The notes below the pieces were generated by a model. The model did no database searches. It saw only the letters and a list, made by a program, of their open reading frames with translations, and was not told where the DNA came from. 5,487 nucleotides of DNA, taken from NCBI GenBank assembly GCA_902497185.1, contig CABVEG010000134.1, positions 1 to 5,487 of the forward strand, read 5' to 3'. A program made the translations under genes and the position numbers. The stretch comes from an uncultured Eubacteriales bacterium. Lineage in GTDB: Bacteria; Bacillota; Clostridia; Lachnospirales; CAG-274. Shown here piece by piece: positions 1-5,487 of the stretch. The first letter of the stretch is position 1, and each line of letters opens with the position of its first letter.

Positions 1-30
1 TATTGGATTTTGCAGGGCATGAAGAAGAAC

Positions 31-456
31 CTAATTATTATATTTAATTTTTGAATAATTTTTTTCAAAGCCCTTTAGACCTACAAGGTCAATATATTCA
101 TCAACAAGACCTTTCTTTTCCTTGTATATTTTTCTTGCCTTTAAACCAAAAGCAATGTTATCATACACATTAAGCCATGGAAAAAGTGTAGGATTTTGAA
201 AAACAAGACCTCTGTCATAACCTGCGTCATCAATTTCATTGCCATCAAGTATAAGTTCACCCGAATCAGGCTTAATAAGTCCTGCAATAAGTCTTAAAAG
301 AGTTGACTTTCCACAGCCTGAAGGACCTATAAAGCTAACAAAAGAACCCGGTTCAATATCAAGACTTATATTAGTTAATGCTCTTGTTATATCTCCATTT
401 ACATTGACAAATGTTTTAGTAACATTATTAATATTTATTTGACCCAAATCTACCAT
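31..456 (-). pseudogene. SsuB/TauB-type ABC transporter ATP-binding subunit, cut short
   Basis: This is the N-terminal half of an ABC ATPase that would power the permease encoded just upstream. The 141-residue reading frame shows the Walker A motif GPSGCGKST (residues 44-52) and a Q-loop segment FQNPTLFPWLNVYDN around Gln87, typical of the nitrate/sulfonate/taurine class. It stops with TAG at 31-33 just after FEKNY, where the LSGG signature, Walker B, D-loop and switch histidine should follow; this family is usually about 240-260 residues. After the stop the same frame reads VLLHALQNPI to the window edge, which resembles the ARAL-x-NP stretch that normally precedes Walker B. This suggests a stop plus loss of the signature segment rather than a natural end. 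The start ATG (454-456) overlaps the permease stop by 7 nt and has an AAGGGA ribosome binding site about 10 nt upstream, so translation is probably coupled. It is likely non-functional, unless the break is a sequencing or assembly error. The exact substrate is unknown. Confidence 0.75.
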
Positions 457-1388
457 TTAATCATTCCCTTCTGCCATACTAAAGCCCTATCCCTTACCTT
501 AAACAATAATGTTACAAGAAGAGAAAAAACAGTAGCAATAACAATTAAACCGCCATACACATTAGCATAGCTCATCATTTCCTTTTCCCAGTTTACATAC
601 CATCCAATCCCATATTTAGCACCAATCATTTCTGCTGTCATCAATGTTACAAAGGCAGAACTGCTGCCATTGAATATTCCCAAAAATATACTTGGCATTG
701 CAGCAGGAATACCTACCTTAAATACTTTATAAACAACATTAGCTCCTAAGGTCGATGAGACCTCAAACATAGAGTTGGTAATATTTCTTATACCACTGCT
801 GGTCATTACATTTACAGGAAACCATACAGACAATCCAATCAAGAAACAGCTTGCTGAAACTGTAGAAGGAAAGCATATTAACACCAAAGGAATCCATGCC
901 GTAGCCGGTATAGGACCTAAAAATCTTATAACAGGACTTAACCAATAAGATATTTTTTCATTAAATCCAATACCTACTCCCGTAACAATTCCTGCCAGTG
1001 TACCTCCTAAAAATCCTATAAACAACAATCTTGCCGAATATAAAAGACATTTTAAAATTAATATCCTATCGTCTACTATTGCTCCTATAACTCTTGAATT
1101 AGACGGAAAATATATAACAGGCAGCAAAGCCAATTTTCCCGTAATAACATTTATAATTGAAACCAATATTATTACACCTGCAAAAAACGGCGCCTTACTT
1201 TTATATCTGTCGGCAGCATTTTTATTAAACACAGAATATAAGGCTATTATCAATGAAAATACGGTTATTATAATACTAATAAACAAATAATAATTAAAAT
1301 CAACATTAGACTGAGCTTGTGCTGTAGGAATTAATATATCAATTAATACAGAAATCAAGCCGCATATAAAAGGCAACCATAAGACCAA
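450..1388 (-). CDS. ABC transporter permease, SsuC/TauC (NitT/TauT) class
   Basis: This is an inner-membrane permease of the binding-protein-dependent type. The C-terminal two thirds match the SsuC/TauC pattern: YFPSNSRVIGAI before the first core helix, helices at about residues 120-143, 165-178, 181-198 and 280-300, the motif RFLGPIPATAWIPL (158-171), and an EAA-type coupling loop (EVSSTLGA, then GIPAAMP; about 212-235) that docks on the ATPase. Residue numbers here count from a GTG at 1395-1397. That GTG lies inside the ribosome binding site GAGGTG (1395-1400), so I prefer the TTG at 1386-1388, 6 nt downstream, giving 312 residues. A stop at 1404-1406 excludes a longer frame. Family members are usually about 250-270 residues; here about 60-90 extra N-terminal residues carry three more hydrophobic segments (about 4-23, 35-57, 70-90). 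The sulfur-assimilation genes upstream make a sulfonate or other organosulfur substrate plausible, but this is inferred from context only. Confidence 0.88.
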   Translation of the reverse strand: MVLWLPFICGLISVLIDILIPTAQAQSNVDFNYYLFISIIITVFSLIIALYSVFNKNAADRYKSKAPFFAGVIILVSIINVITGKLALLPVIYFPSNSRVIGAIVDDRILILKCLLYSARLLFIGFLGGTLAGIVTGVGIGFNEKISYWLSPVIRFLGPIPATAWIPLVLICFPSTVSASCFLIGLSVWFPVNVMTSSGIRNITNSMFEVSSTLGANVVYKVFKVGIPAAMPSIFLGIFNGSSSAFVTLMTAEMIGAKYGIGWYVNWEKEMMSYANVYGGLIVIATVFSLLVTLLFKVRDRALVWQKGMIKW

Positions 1389-1394
1389 TTTACA

Positions 1395-1400
1395 CACCTC
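1395..1400 (-). promoter_or_regulatory. Ribosome binding site that decides the permease start
   Basis: GAGGTG on the minus strand lies 6 nt before a TTG codon (1386-1388). The upstream GTG that a gene caller may choose is part of this same element and could not serve as the start as well. The nearby ATG at 1405-1407 is in another frame and meets a TAA after five codons. Confidence 0.6.
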
Positions 1401-1407
1401 TTTTCAT

Positions 1408-1436
1408 ATTATTCATACTTGTTTTATATGATTTAT
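1408..1436 (-). repeat. Leader blocks shared with cysK (copy 1, before the permease)
   Basis: Two blocks, ATTATTCATA (1408-1417) and ATATGATTTAT (1426-1436) in plus-strand terms, recur exactly and in the same order in the cysK leader. The first lies 19 nt from the preferred permease start, against 17 nt for cysK. Gaps between the blocks differ (8 and 17 nt). They may be a shared regulatory site or an AT-rich coincidence. Confidence 0.4.
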
Positions 1437-1440
1437 ACTT

Positions 1441-1475
1441 AAAAATTATCCCTCAATCCCTTTCGGCATTGAGGG
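1441..1475 (-). terminator. Rho-independent terminator after metY
   Basis: On the minus strand the 8-bp stem CCCTCAAT/ATTGAGGG (1450-1457 with 1468-1475) is extended inward by two G-C pairs after one mismatch. It is followed by ATAA and a run of five T (1441-1445). It lies about 20 nt beyond the metY stop, so it should end the cysK-metY transcript. The permease then depends on read-through or on its own promoter. I saw no convincing sigma-A promoter between the hairpin and the permease start. Confidence 0.8.
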
Positions 1476-1495
1476 CATATTTTATCATTATTTAA

Positions 1496-2803
1496 TTACT
1501 TTACAGCCTTAAAAGCTTCCTCTAAATCCTCAATAATATCATCAATATTTTCAGTACCTATAGAAAGTCTTATAGTATTAGGCTTAATACCCTGATCTAA
1601 AAGCTCCTCCTCTGTGCACTGGCTATGAGTAGTTGTTGCAGGATGAATAACAAGTGACTTAACATCGGCTACATTTGCAAGAAGTGAAAACAGTTCAAGA
1701 TTATCAATGAAATCCTTTGCCTTCTGTGCATCACCCTTTATTTCAAATGTAAATATAGAGCCGCCGCCATTAGGGAAGTACTTAGCATATAACTTTTTCT
1801 GTTCTTCATTATCAGTTACTGAAGGATGGTGCACAGCTTCAACCTGTGGATGATTGTTAAGATATTCCACAACCTTTAAGGCATTTGAAACGTGTCTTTC
1901 TACTCTCAAAGAAAGAGTTTCAAGTCCCTGAAGGAAGAAAAATGCGTGGAATGGTGAAAGTGTAGCACCTGTATCTCTTAATAAAATTGCTCTAATCTTA
2001 GTAACGAAAGCCGCTGCGCCTACTGCCTTTGTAAAGCTGATACCGTGATAGCTTGGGTTAGGTTCAGTAAGTGACGGGAACTTGCCTGATGCCTCCCAGT
2101 CAAATTTACCACTGTCAATAATTACACCGCCAATAGTTGTGCCGTGACCTCCAATAAACTTAGTAGCAGAATGTACAACAATATCAGCACCATACTCAAT
2201 AGGTCTTACAAGATATGGTGTGGCAAATGTACTGTCAACTACAAGAGGAATTTTATGCCTATGGGCAATTTCAGCTATTTTTTCAATATCTACAACATCA
2301 GAGTTTGGATTACCTAATGTTTCAATATAAACAGCCTTAGTATTATCCTGAATAGCAGATTCAACTGCATCATAGTCAAAAATATCTACAAATGTAGTTG
2401 TAATACCATACTGTGGTAATGTATGCGCCAATAAATTATAGCTGCCGCCATAAATATTCTTTGCTGATACAATATGGTCACCATTTTGCGCAAGATTTTC
2501 AATAGTATATGTAATTGCCGCTGCACCTGATGCAACAGCAAGAGCGGCAACACCGCCTTCAAGAGCAGCAATTCTCTTTTCAAATACGTCTTCTGTCGGA
2601 TTTGTTAATCTGCCGTAAATATTACCTGCATCAGCAAGACCAAATCTTGCAGCTGCATGGTCACTATTTCTGAATACATAAGATGAAGTCTGATAAATAG
2701 GCACAGCTCTTGCATCTGTTACGGGATCAGGACTTTCCTGACCCACATGAAGTTGTAAAGTTTCAAATTTAAAGTTTCTCTCATTTCTTGTTTTCTTACT
2801 CAT
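1496..2803 (-). CDS. metY: O-acetylhomoserine sulfhydrylase (O-acetylhomoserine aminocarboxypropyltransferase)
   Basis: This is a cytoplasmic PLP enzyme of the Cys/Met metabolism family. It joins O-acetylhomoserine with sulfide to give L-homocysteine and acetate, the direct-sulfhydrylation route to methionine. Visible marks are the phosphate-binding YGRLTNPT (63-70), SGAAAI (92-97), ETLGNPNSDVVDI (161-173), VVDSTFATP with the pyridine-contacting Asp190, the Schiff-base lysine in SATKFIGGHGT (Lys215), and SLVIHPATTTHSQ (383-395) with IRLSIGTE (411-418) for the substrate carboxylate. The length of 435 residues suits MetY, which is longer than the cystathionine gamma-synthase and beta-lyase relatives at about 380-400. 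The ATG at 2801-2803 has GAGGT 8 nt upstream. The gene follows cysK after 49 nt with no terminator, so the two are probably co-transcribed. Homology alone cannot fully exclude use of other acyl-homoserines or methanethiol. Confidence 0.95.
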   Translation of the reverse strand: MSKKTRNERNFKFETLQLHVGQESPDPVTDARAVPIYQTSSYVFRNSDHAAARFGLADAGNIYGRLTNPTEDVFEKRIAALEGGVAALAVASGAAAITYTIENLAQNGDHIVSAKNIYGGSYNLLAHTLPQYGITTTFVDIFDYDAVESAIQDNTKAVYIETLGNPNSDVVDIEKIAEIAHRHKIPLVVDSTFATPYLVRPIEYGADIVVHSATKFIGGHGTTIGGVIIDSGKFDWEASGKFPSLTEPNPSYHGISFTKAVGAAAFVTKIRAILLRDTGATLSPFHAFFFLQGLETLSLRVERHVSNALKVVEYLNNHPQVEAVHHPSVTDNEEQKKLYAKYFPNGGGSIFTFEIKGDAQKAKDFIDNLELFSLLANVADVKSLVIHPATTTHSQCTEEELLDQGIKPNTIRLSIGTENIDDIIEDLEEAFKAVK

Positions 2804-2852
2804 TGCTATATACCTCGTTCTTTCTATAATCTAAACTATATCGTTAATTACT

Positions 2853-3782
2853 TTAATCTGTAAATAATGGAGTGGATAAATATCTGTCGCCTGTATCAGG
2901 CAATAATACTACAATGTTCTTACCCTTATTTTCTTCTCTCTTTGCAAGCTCAACTGCCGCCCATAAGGCCGCACCTGATGAAATACCTACAATAACGCCT
3001 TCTGCTCTGGCAAACTCTTTACCAACCTTAAAGGCATCGTCATTCTCAACTGCAATAACCTCATCATAAACATCAGTGTCAAGAGTTTCAGGCACAAAAC
3101 CTGCACCAATACCCTGAATTTTATGAGAACCTGCATAACCTTCTGAAAGTACGGGAGAACTCTTTGGCTCAATGGCAACAACTTTAATATTAGGATTTTT
3201 TGACTTTAAATATTTGCCAACACCTGTAATTGTTCCTCCTGTACCAACACCTGCAACAAATATATCTACATTACCATCTGTATCACTCCATATTTCAGGA
3301 CCTGTTGTCTTTATATGAGCTTCAGGATTTGCCTGATTTTCAAACTGTCCAAGGATAATTGAATTTTCAATTTCTTTGTTTAATTCCTCTGCCTTAGCAA
3401 TAGCGCCCTTCATTCCCTTTGCGCCGTCAGTGAGAACAACCTCTCCACCGTAAGCCTTAAGTAGATTCCTCCTTTCAACACTCATAGTTTCAGGCATTGT
3501 AAGTATTGCCTTGTATCCCTTAGCTGTAGCAACTGCAGCAATACCAATACCAGTGTTGCCGCTTGTTGGTTCAATAATTGTTGCCCCGGGCTTTAACTGC
3601 CCTTTCTTTTCAGCGTCCTCAATCATTGCTAGTGCAATTCTGTCCTTCACGCTGCCCGCCGGATTGAAATATTCAAGCTTTGCATAAATATTGTCAACAC
3701 CCTTTAAAGAATTAAAATTATTAGTCTTTAATATAGGTGTACCTCCGATTAATTCTGTCATAGAGTTATAAATTTTTGCCAT
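2853..3782 (-). CDS. cysK: Cysteine synthase A (O-acetylserine sulfhydrylase)
   Basis: This cytoplasmic PLP enzyme of fold type II converts O-acetyl-L-serine and sulfide to L-cysteine and acetate. All the hallmark elements are present: the PLP lysine in NPAGSVKDR (Lys46), the substrate loop PTSGNTG (72-78), QFENQANPEAH (146-156), the phosphate-binding glycine loop GVGTGGT (178-184), KIQGIGAGFVP (221-231), GISSGA with the serine that contacts the pyridine nitrogen (266-271), and a C-terminal DTGDRYLST. The length of 309 residues is normal. The ATG at 3780-3782 has AAAGGCGG 8 nt upstream. It is the first gene of the cysK-metY unit, driven by the promoter at 3847-3875. The leader of roughly 55 nt is too short for a T-box or SAM riboswitch, so control is more likely by a repressor binding DNA. 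Cystathionine beta-synthase-like activity is less likely given the KDR and GIGAGFVP motifs. Confidence 0.96.
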   Translation of the reverse strand: MAKIYNSMTELIGGTPILKTNNFNSLKGVDNIYAKLEYFNPAGSVKDRIALAMIEDAEKKGQLKPGATIIEPTSGNTGIGIAAVATAKGYKAILTMPETMSVERRNLLKAYGGEVVLTDGAKGMKGAIAKAEELNKEIENSIILGQFENQANPEAHIKTTGPEIWSDTDGNVDIFVAGVGTGGTITGVGKYLKSKNPNIKVVAIEPKSSPVLSEGYAGSHKIQGIGAGFVPETLDTDVYDEVIAVENDDAFKVGKEFARAEGVIVGISSGAALWAAVELAKREENKGKNIVVLLPDTGDRYLSTPLFTD

Positions 3783-3799
3783 AGATAAAACCGCCTTTC

Positions 3800-3837
3800 A
3801 TTATTCATATATTTCCTATAAACTTGATATGATTTAT
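3800..3837 (-). repeat. Leader blocks shared with the permease gene (copy 2, before cysK)
   Basis: ATTATTCATA (3800-3809) and ATATGATTTAT (3827-3837) match the blocks before the permease gene exactly. Here they lie within the transcribed leader just after the predicted start of transcription, where a bound protein could act as a roadblock. TTCATACTT is also shared by both regions (3861-3869 and 1412-1420), though at a different place relative to the other blocks. Confidence 0.4.
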
Positions 3838-3839
3838 CT

Positions 3840-3864
3840 TGAAATGAATATACCATATATTTCA
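3840..3864. promoter_or_regulatory. Imperfect palindrome over the cysK -10, candidate operator
   Basis: The plus strand reads TGAAAT-ga-ATAT-acc-ATAT-ATTTCA. Ten of ten arm bases pair once a 2-nt offset is allowed. The dyad covers the -10 hexamer, where a bound repressor would block RNA polymerase. A cysteine-responsive regulator such as the Rrf2-family CymR is the usual candidate in Firmicutes, but I do not recognise its specific consensus here. Palindromes arise readily in AT-rich DNA. Confidence 0.35.
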
Positions 3865-3875
3865 TACTTTGTCAA
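3847..3875 (-). promoter_or_regulatory. Sigma-A promoter of the cysK-metY operon
   Basis: On the minus strand a perfect -35 TTGACA (3870-3875) is separated by 17 nt from TATATT (3847-3852), a -10 with one mismatch to TATAAT. Upstream of the -35, 3881-3909 is a run of A- and T-tracts, including eight T in a row on the plus strand, that resembles an UP element. Transcription should start near 3840, giving a leader of about 55-60 nt before cysK. Confidence 0.8.
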
Positions 3876-3940
3876 TAGGAAAATATAATTTTTTTTAAAA
3901 TTTTAAATTACTAGTACAACTATCCTTTCGCATACCTTGT

Positions 3941-3957
3941 AAGGGGTGATTTAATTG
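3941..3957 (+). promoter_or_regulatory. Ribosome binding site and TTG start of dpaA
   Basis: AAGGGGTGAT (3941-3950) stands just before the TTG at 3955-3957. The strong site and the conserved MSRTKFAIIGGD N-terminus that follows settle the non-ATG start. Confidence 0.75.
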
Positions 3958-4806
3958 AGCAGAACCAAGTTTGCTATAATAGGCGGTGACTACAGATACA
4001 AACTATTAAAGGAACTCCTTGAAAATGACGGATATACAGTGTCAATATATGGCAATATATACTCTGAAAGTACTGACAGCCTAGATAGTTGTCTTTACAA
4101 TTCAAAGGCTTTAATAGCTCCTATTCCCATAACAAAGGAAAATGATTATATAAATATGAATGAAAATTTTAAAATATCAGTAAATGATCTTTTTAATTCA
4201 ATGAATAATCACAATGTAGATATATTAATAGGAGGAGTTATTTCAGATAAGCTAAAAGAAAGAGCTATAGAATCAGGCATAAAATCAACAGACCTTTTCT
4301 CTCTTGAGGAAGTTGCCATAAACAATGCCATACCTACAGCTGAGGGTGCAATAATGACAGCAATACAGGAAAGTGACAGAGTACTTTTTAAAAGCAGAAT
4401 ACTTGTACTTGGATTTGGCAGGTGCGGAAAAGTATTAAGTAATATGCTTAAAGGAATAGGTGCCGATGTATGCATAAGTTATAGAAAAAAGAGTGATAAA
4501 GCATATATTAACTCCATAAACTGTACTCCCGTCAATATTAATGAGTACGAAAGAGCCTTGGCACAATATGATTTCATATTTAATACTATTCCATCACAGA
4601 TATTAAATAGGGAAGCATTAAAAAGAATAAGAAAGGATACAGTTATTATTGACATTGCACAAGCACCGGGAGGAGTAGACTACAGCTATGCCAGAAAGCT
4701 TAATTTAAAAGCACTTTACTGCCCCGGACTTCCCGGCAGAGTGGCGCCTTACTCTGCTGCCCAGATATTAAAAACATCAATTATAGATATTGCTCTTGAC
4801 AGCTAA
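3955..4806 (+). CDS. dpaA: Dipicolinate synthase subunit A
   Basis: With DpaB this protein forms dipicolinate synthase (SpoVF), which oxidises the dihydrodipicolinate-pathway intermediate of lysine synthesis to dipicolinic acid in the mother cell. The product is then pumped into the forespore, where it chelates calcium and gives heat resistance. The N-terminal domain begins IIGGDYRY (8-15), the typical DpaA opening. A Rossmann NAD(P)-binding fold follows with VLGFGRCGK (151-159, GxGxxG type), then conserved IDIAQAPGGVDY (232-243) and CPGLPGRVAP (256-265). The length of 283 residues fits the usual 290 or so. The start is a TTG with AAGGGGTGAT ending 4 nt before it; the next in-frame ATG is codon 68, inside the conserved domain. 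The gene is first in a two-gene operon, divergent from cysK. In Bacillus this operon is sigma-K dependent; I cannot place its promoter with confidence here. Confidence 0.96.
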   Translation: MSRTKFAIIGGDYRYKLLKELLENDGYTVSIYGNIYSESTDSLDSCLYNSKALIAPIPITKENDYINMNENFKISVNDLFNSMNNHNVDILIGGVISDKLKERAIESGIKSTDLFSLEEVAINNAIPTAEGAIMTAIQESDRVLFKSRILVLGFGRCGKVLSNMLKGIGADVCISYRKKSDKAYINSINCTPVNINEYERALAQYDFIFNTIPSQILNREALKRIRKDTVIIDIAQAPGGVDYSYARKLNLKALYCPGLPGRVAPYSAAQILKTSIIDIALDS

Positions 4807-4808
4807 GC

Positions 4809-4836
4809 ACCTTATTTCCTCATTAATCATAGTATA
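4809..4836 (+). promoter_or_regulatory. Sigma-K/E-like element between dpaA and dpaB
   Basis: AC at 4809-4810, a 17-nt gap, then CATAGTATA (4828-4836) fits the mother-cell sigma-K pattern AC-N16/17-CATAnnnTA. However, the predicted start of transcription would fall around 4842, inside the dpaB ribosome binding site, so an active promoter here would leave a very short leader. It may be chance in AT-rich DNA. Confidence 0.25.
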
Positions 4837-4840
4837 CAAA

Positions 4841-4850
4841 AGGAGGTGAT
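4841..4850 (+). promoter_or_regulatory. Consensus ribosome binding site of dpaB
   Basis: AGGAGGTGAT matches the 3' end of 16S rRNA along its whole length, with the GGAGG core 7 nt before the ATG at 4854. This predicts strong independent initiation on dpaB, which lies 47 nt past the dpaA stop. Confidence 0.85.
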
Positions 4851-4853
4851 ACA

Positions 4854-5432
4854 ATGGACCTACAGGGAATAAATCTTGGTCTATGTATGTGCGGATCCTT
4901 TTGTACCTTTAATGAGGTAATAAAAGAAGTGGAAGCATTAAGCAGAAAAGGCATAAATATTTATCCTATAATGAGCTACAATGCAGACAGCATAAGCACA
5001 AGATTTGGCGCTGTAGAGGATTTTAGAGATAAGCTGTATGATATTACAGGCAACAATATAATATCAACAATAAAAGAGGCTGAACCCATAGGTCCTCAAA
5101 AGCTGCTGGATATAATGCTTGTTGCCCCCTGCACAAGCAACACAATGGCAAAACTTAACAACGGAATAACAGATACACCTGTAACTATGGCATGCAAAGC
5201 ACATTTAAGAAACAACAGACCTTTGGTAATTGCCTTGGCAACAAATGATGCTTTGGGAATTAGCCTTAAAAACATTGGAGGATTAATGGTAAGAAAAAAT
5301 ATATATTTTACACCTTTTTCACAGGATAATCCTGAAAAAAAGCCTCTTTCAATGATTGCAGATTTCAGTAAAATTTACGAAACTTTAGCCCTTGCAATGG
5401 AGGGTAAGCAGATACAGCCCATTATTTTTTAG
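4854..5432 (+). CDS. dpaB: Dipicolinate synthase subunit B (flavoprotein)
   Basis: This is the second subunit of dipicolinate synthase, acting with DpaA in the mother cell at late sporulation. It belongs to the flavoprotein (HFCD/Dfp-like) family: the N-terminus GLCMCGSFCTF (9-19) is the family's nucleotide-loop strand, and APCTSNTMAKLNNGITDTPV (91-110) is the flavin-binding core with conserved AP-x-TSNT. ACKAHLRNNRPLVIALATND (113-132) and a C-terminal EGKQIQPI (183-190) are typical DpaB features. The length of 192 residues is close to the usual 195-200. The ATG at 4854-4856 has a full consensus ribosome binding site. Unlike the Bacillus spoVF operon, which continues into asd-dapG-dapA, this operon ends here at a terminator, so the lysine-pathway genes must be elsewhere. 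Confidence 0.96.
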   Translation: MDLQGINLGLCMCGSFCTFNEVIKEVEALSRKGINIYPIMSYNADSISTRFGAVEDFRDKLYDITGNNIISTIKEAEPIGPQKLLDIMLVAPCTSNTMAKLNNGITDTPVTMACKAHLRNNRPLVIALATNDALGISLKNIGGLMVRKNIYFTPFSQDNPEKKPLSMIADFSKIYETLALAMEGKQIQPIIF

Positions 5433-5452
5433 TAAATATAACCAAAAAAATG

Positions 5453-5483
5453 GCACTTCGTTATTAAAACGAGGTGCTTTTTT
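5453..5483 (+). terminator. Rho-independent terminator after dpaB
   Basis: A 10-bp stem GCACTTCGTT/AACGAGGTGC (5453-5462 with 5468-5477, one G-T wobble) has a 5-nt loop and is followed by six T (5478-5483). Seven A at 5444-5450 precede the stem, so the hairpin could also stop transcription arriving from the right on the minus strand. Confidence 0.92.
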
Positions 5484-5487
5484 ATAA

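Noticed and set aside
239..442. Plus-strand reading frame opposite the ABC ATPase
   Set aside because: It is the complement of the conserved Walker A region, a common spurious open frame.
763..945. Small minus-strand reading frame inside the permease gene
   Set aside because: It lies in another frame of a well-supported gene and shows no family features of its own.
3783..3840. SAM riboswitch, T-box or other leader RNA before cysK
   Set aside because: The predicted leader is only about 55-60 nt, with no T-box sequence, no terminator hairpin and no SAM-riboswitch core.
3861..3889. TTCATA, 17 nt, TATAAT as a sigma-A promoter for dpaA
   Set aside because: The -10 is perfect but the -35 matches only 4 of 6, the region overlaps the opposing cysK -35, and dipicolinate genes are not expected to be under sigma-A. 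Kept only as a weak possibility.
3931..3939. CATACCTTG as a sigma-K/E -10 for dpaA
   Set aside because: The last base does not fit CATAnnnTA, no AC lies at the right distance (gaps of 13 or 19 nt), and transcription would begin within the ribosome binding site.
4209..4475. Minus-strand reading frame opposite dpaA
   Set aside because: It is antisense to conserved dpaA coding sequence, with a low-complexity serine- and leucine-rich translation and no ribosome binding site evident.

Overview
This is a low-GC window, most likely from an endospore-forming Clostridia-type Firmicute. The signs are AT-rich wobble positions, strong AGGAGG-type ribosome binding sites, TTG starts, rho-independent terminators, and a complete dipicolinate synthase operon (dpaA-dpaB), which is specific to endospore formers. 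I cannot name a genus from the sequence alone.

Layout. The left two thirds (about 1-3782) reads on the minus strand. In transcription order it holds cysK (cysteine synthase), metY (O-acetylhomoserine sulfhydrylase), a rho-independent terminator, an SsuC/TauC-type ABC permease, and the ATP-binding subunit of the same transporter. The ATPase overlaps the permease by 7 nt and is cut off by a stop codon before its signature motif, close to the left edge of the window. The right third reads on the plus strand: dpaA, dpaB and a terminator. The two blocks diverge from a 172-bp AT-rich intergenic region (3783-3954). It carries a near-consensus sigma-A promoter for cysK-metY (TTGACA, 17 nt, TATATT) with an imperfect palindrome over the -10.

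Function. CysK makes L-cysteine from O-acetylserine and sulfide. MetY makes L-homocysteine from O-acetylhomoserine and sulfide. Together they form a sulfide-assimilation unit. The adjacent NitT/TauT-class transporter (aliphatic sulfonates, taurine, nitrate, thiamine precursors and similar) could supply organic sulfur, but no substrate-binding protein is visible, so this is a guess from context. Short sequence blocks shared by the cysK leader and the permease leader hint at common regulation. DpaA and DpaB together oxidise the lysine-pathway intermediate to dipicolinic acid, the spore-core chelator of calcium, in the mother cell.

Most of the window is ordinary metabolism. The points worth a second look are the broken ATPase, the extended N-terminus of the permease, the repeated leader blocks, and a sigma-K-like element in front of dpaB. 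I saw no CRISPR array, RNA gene, insertion sequence or obviously new system.
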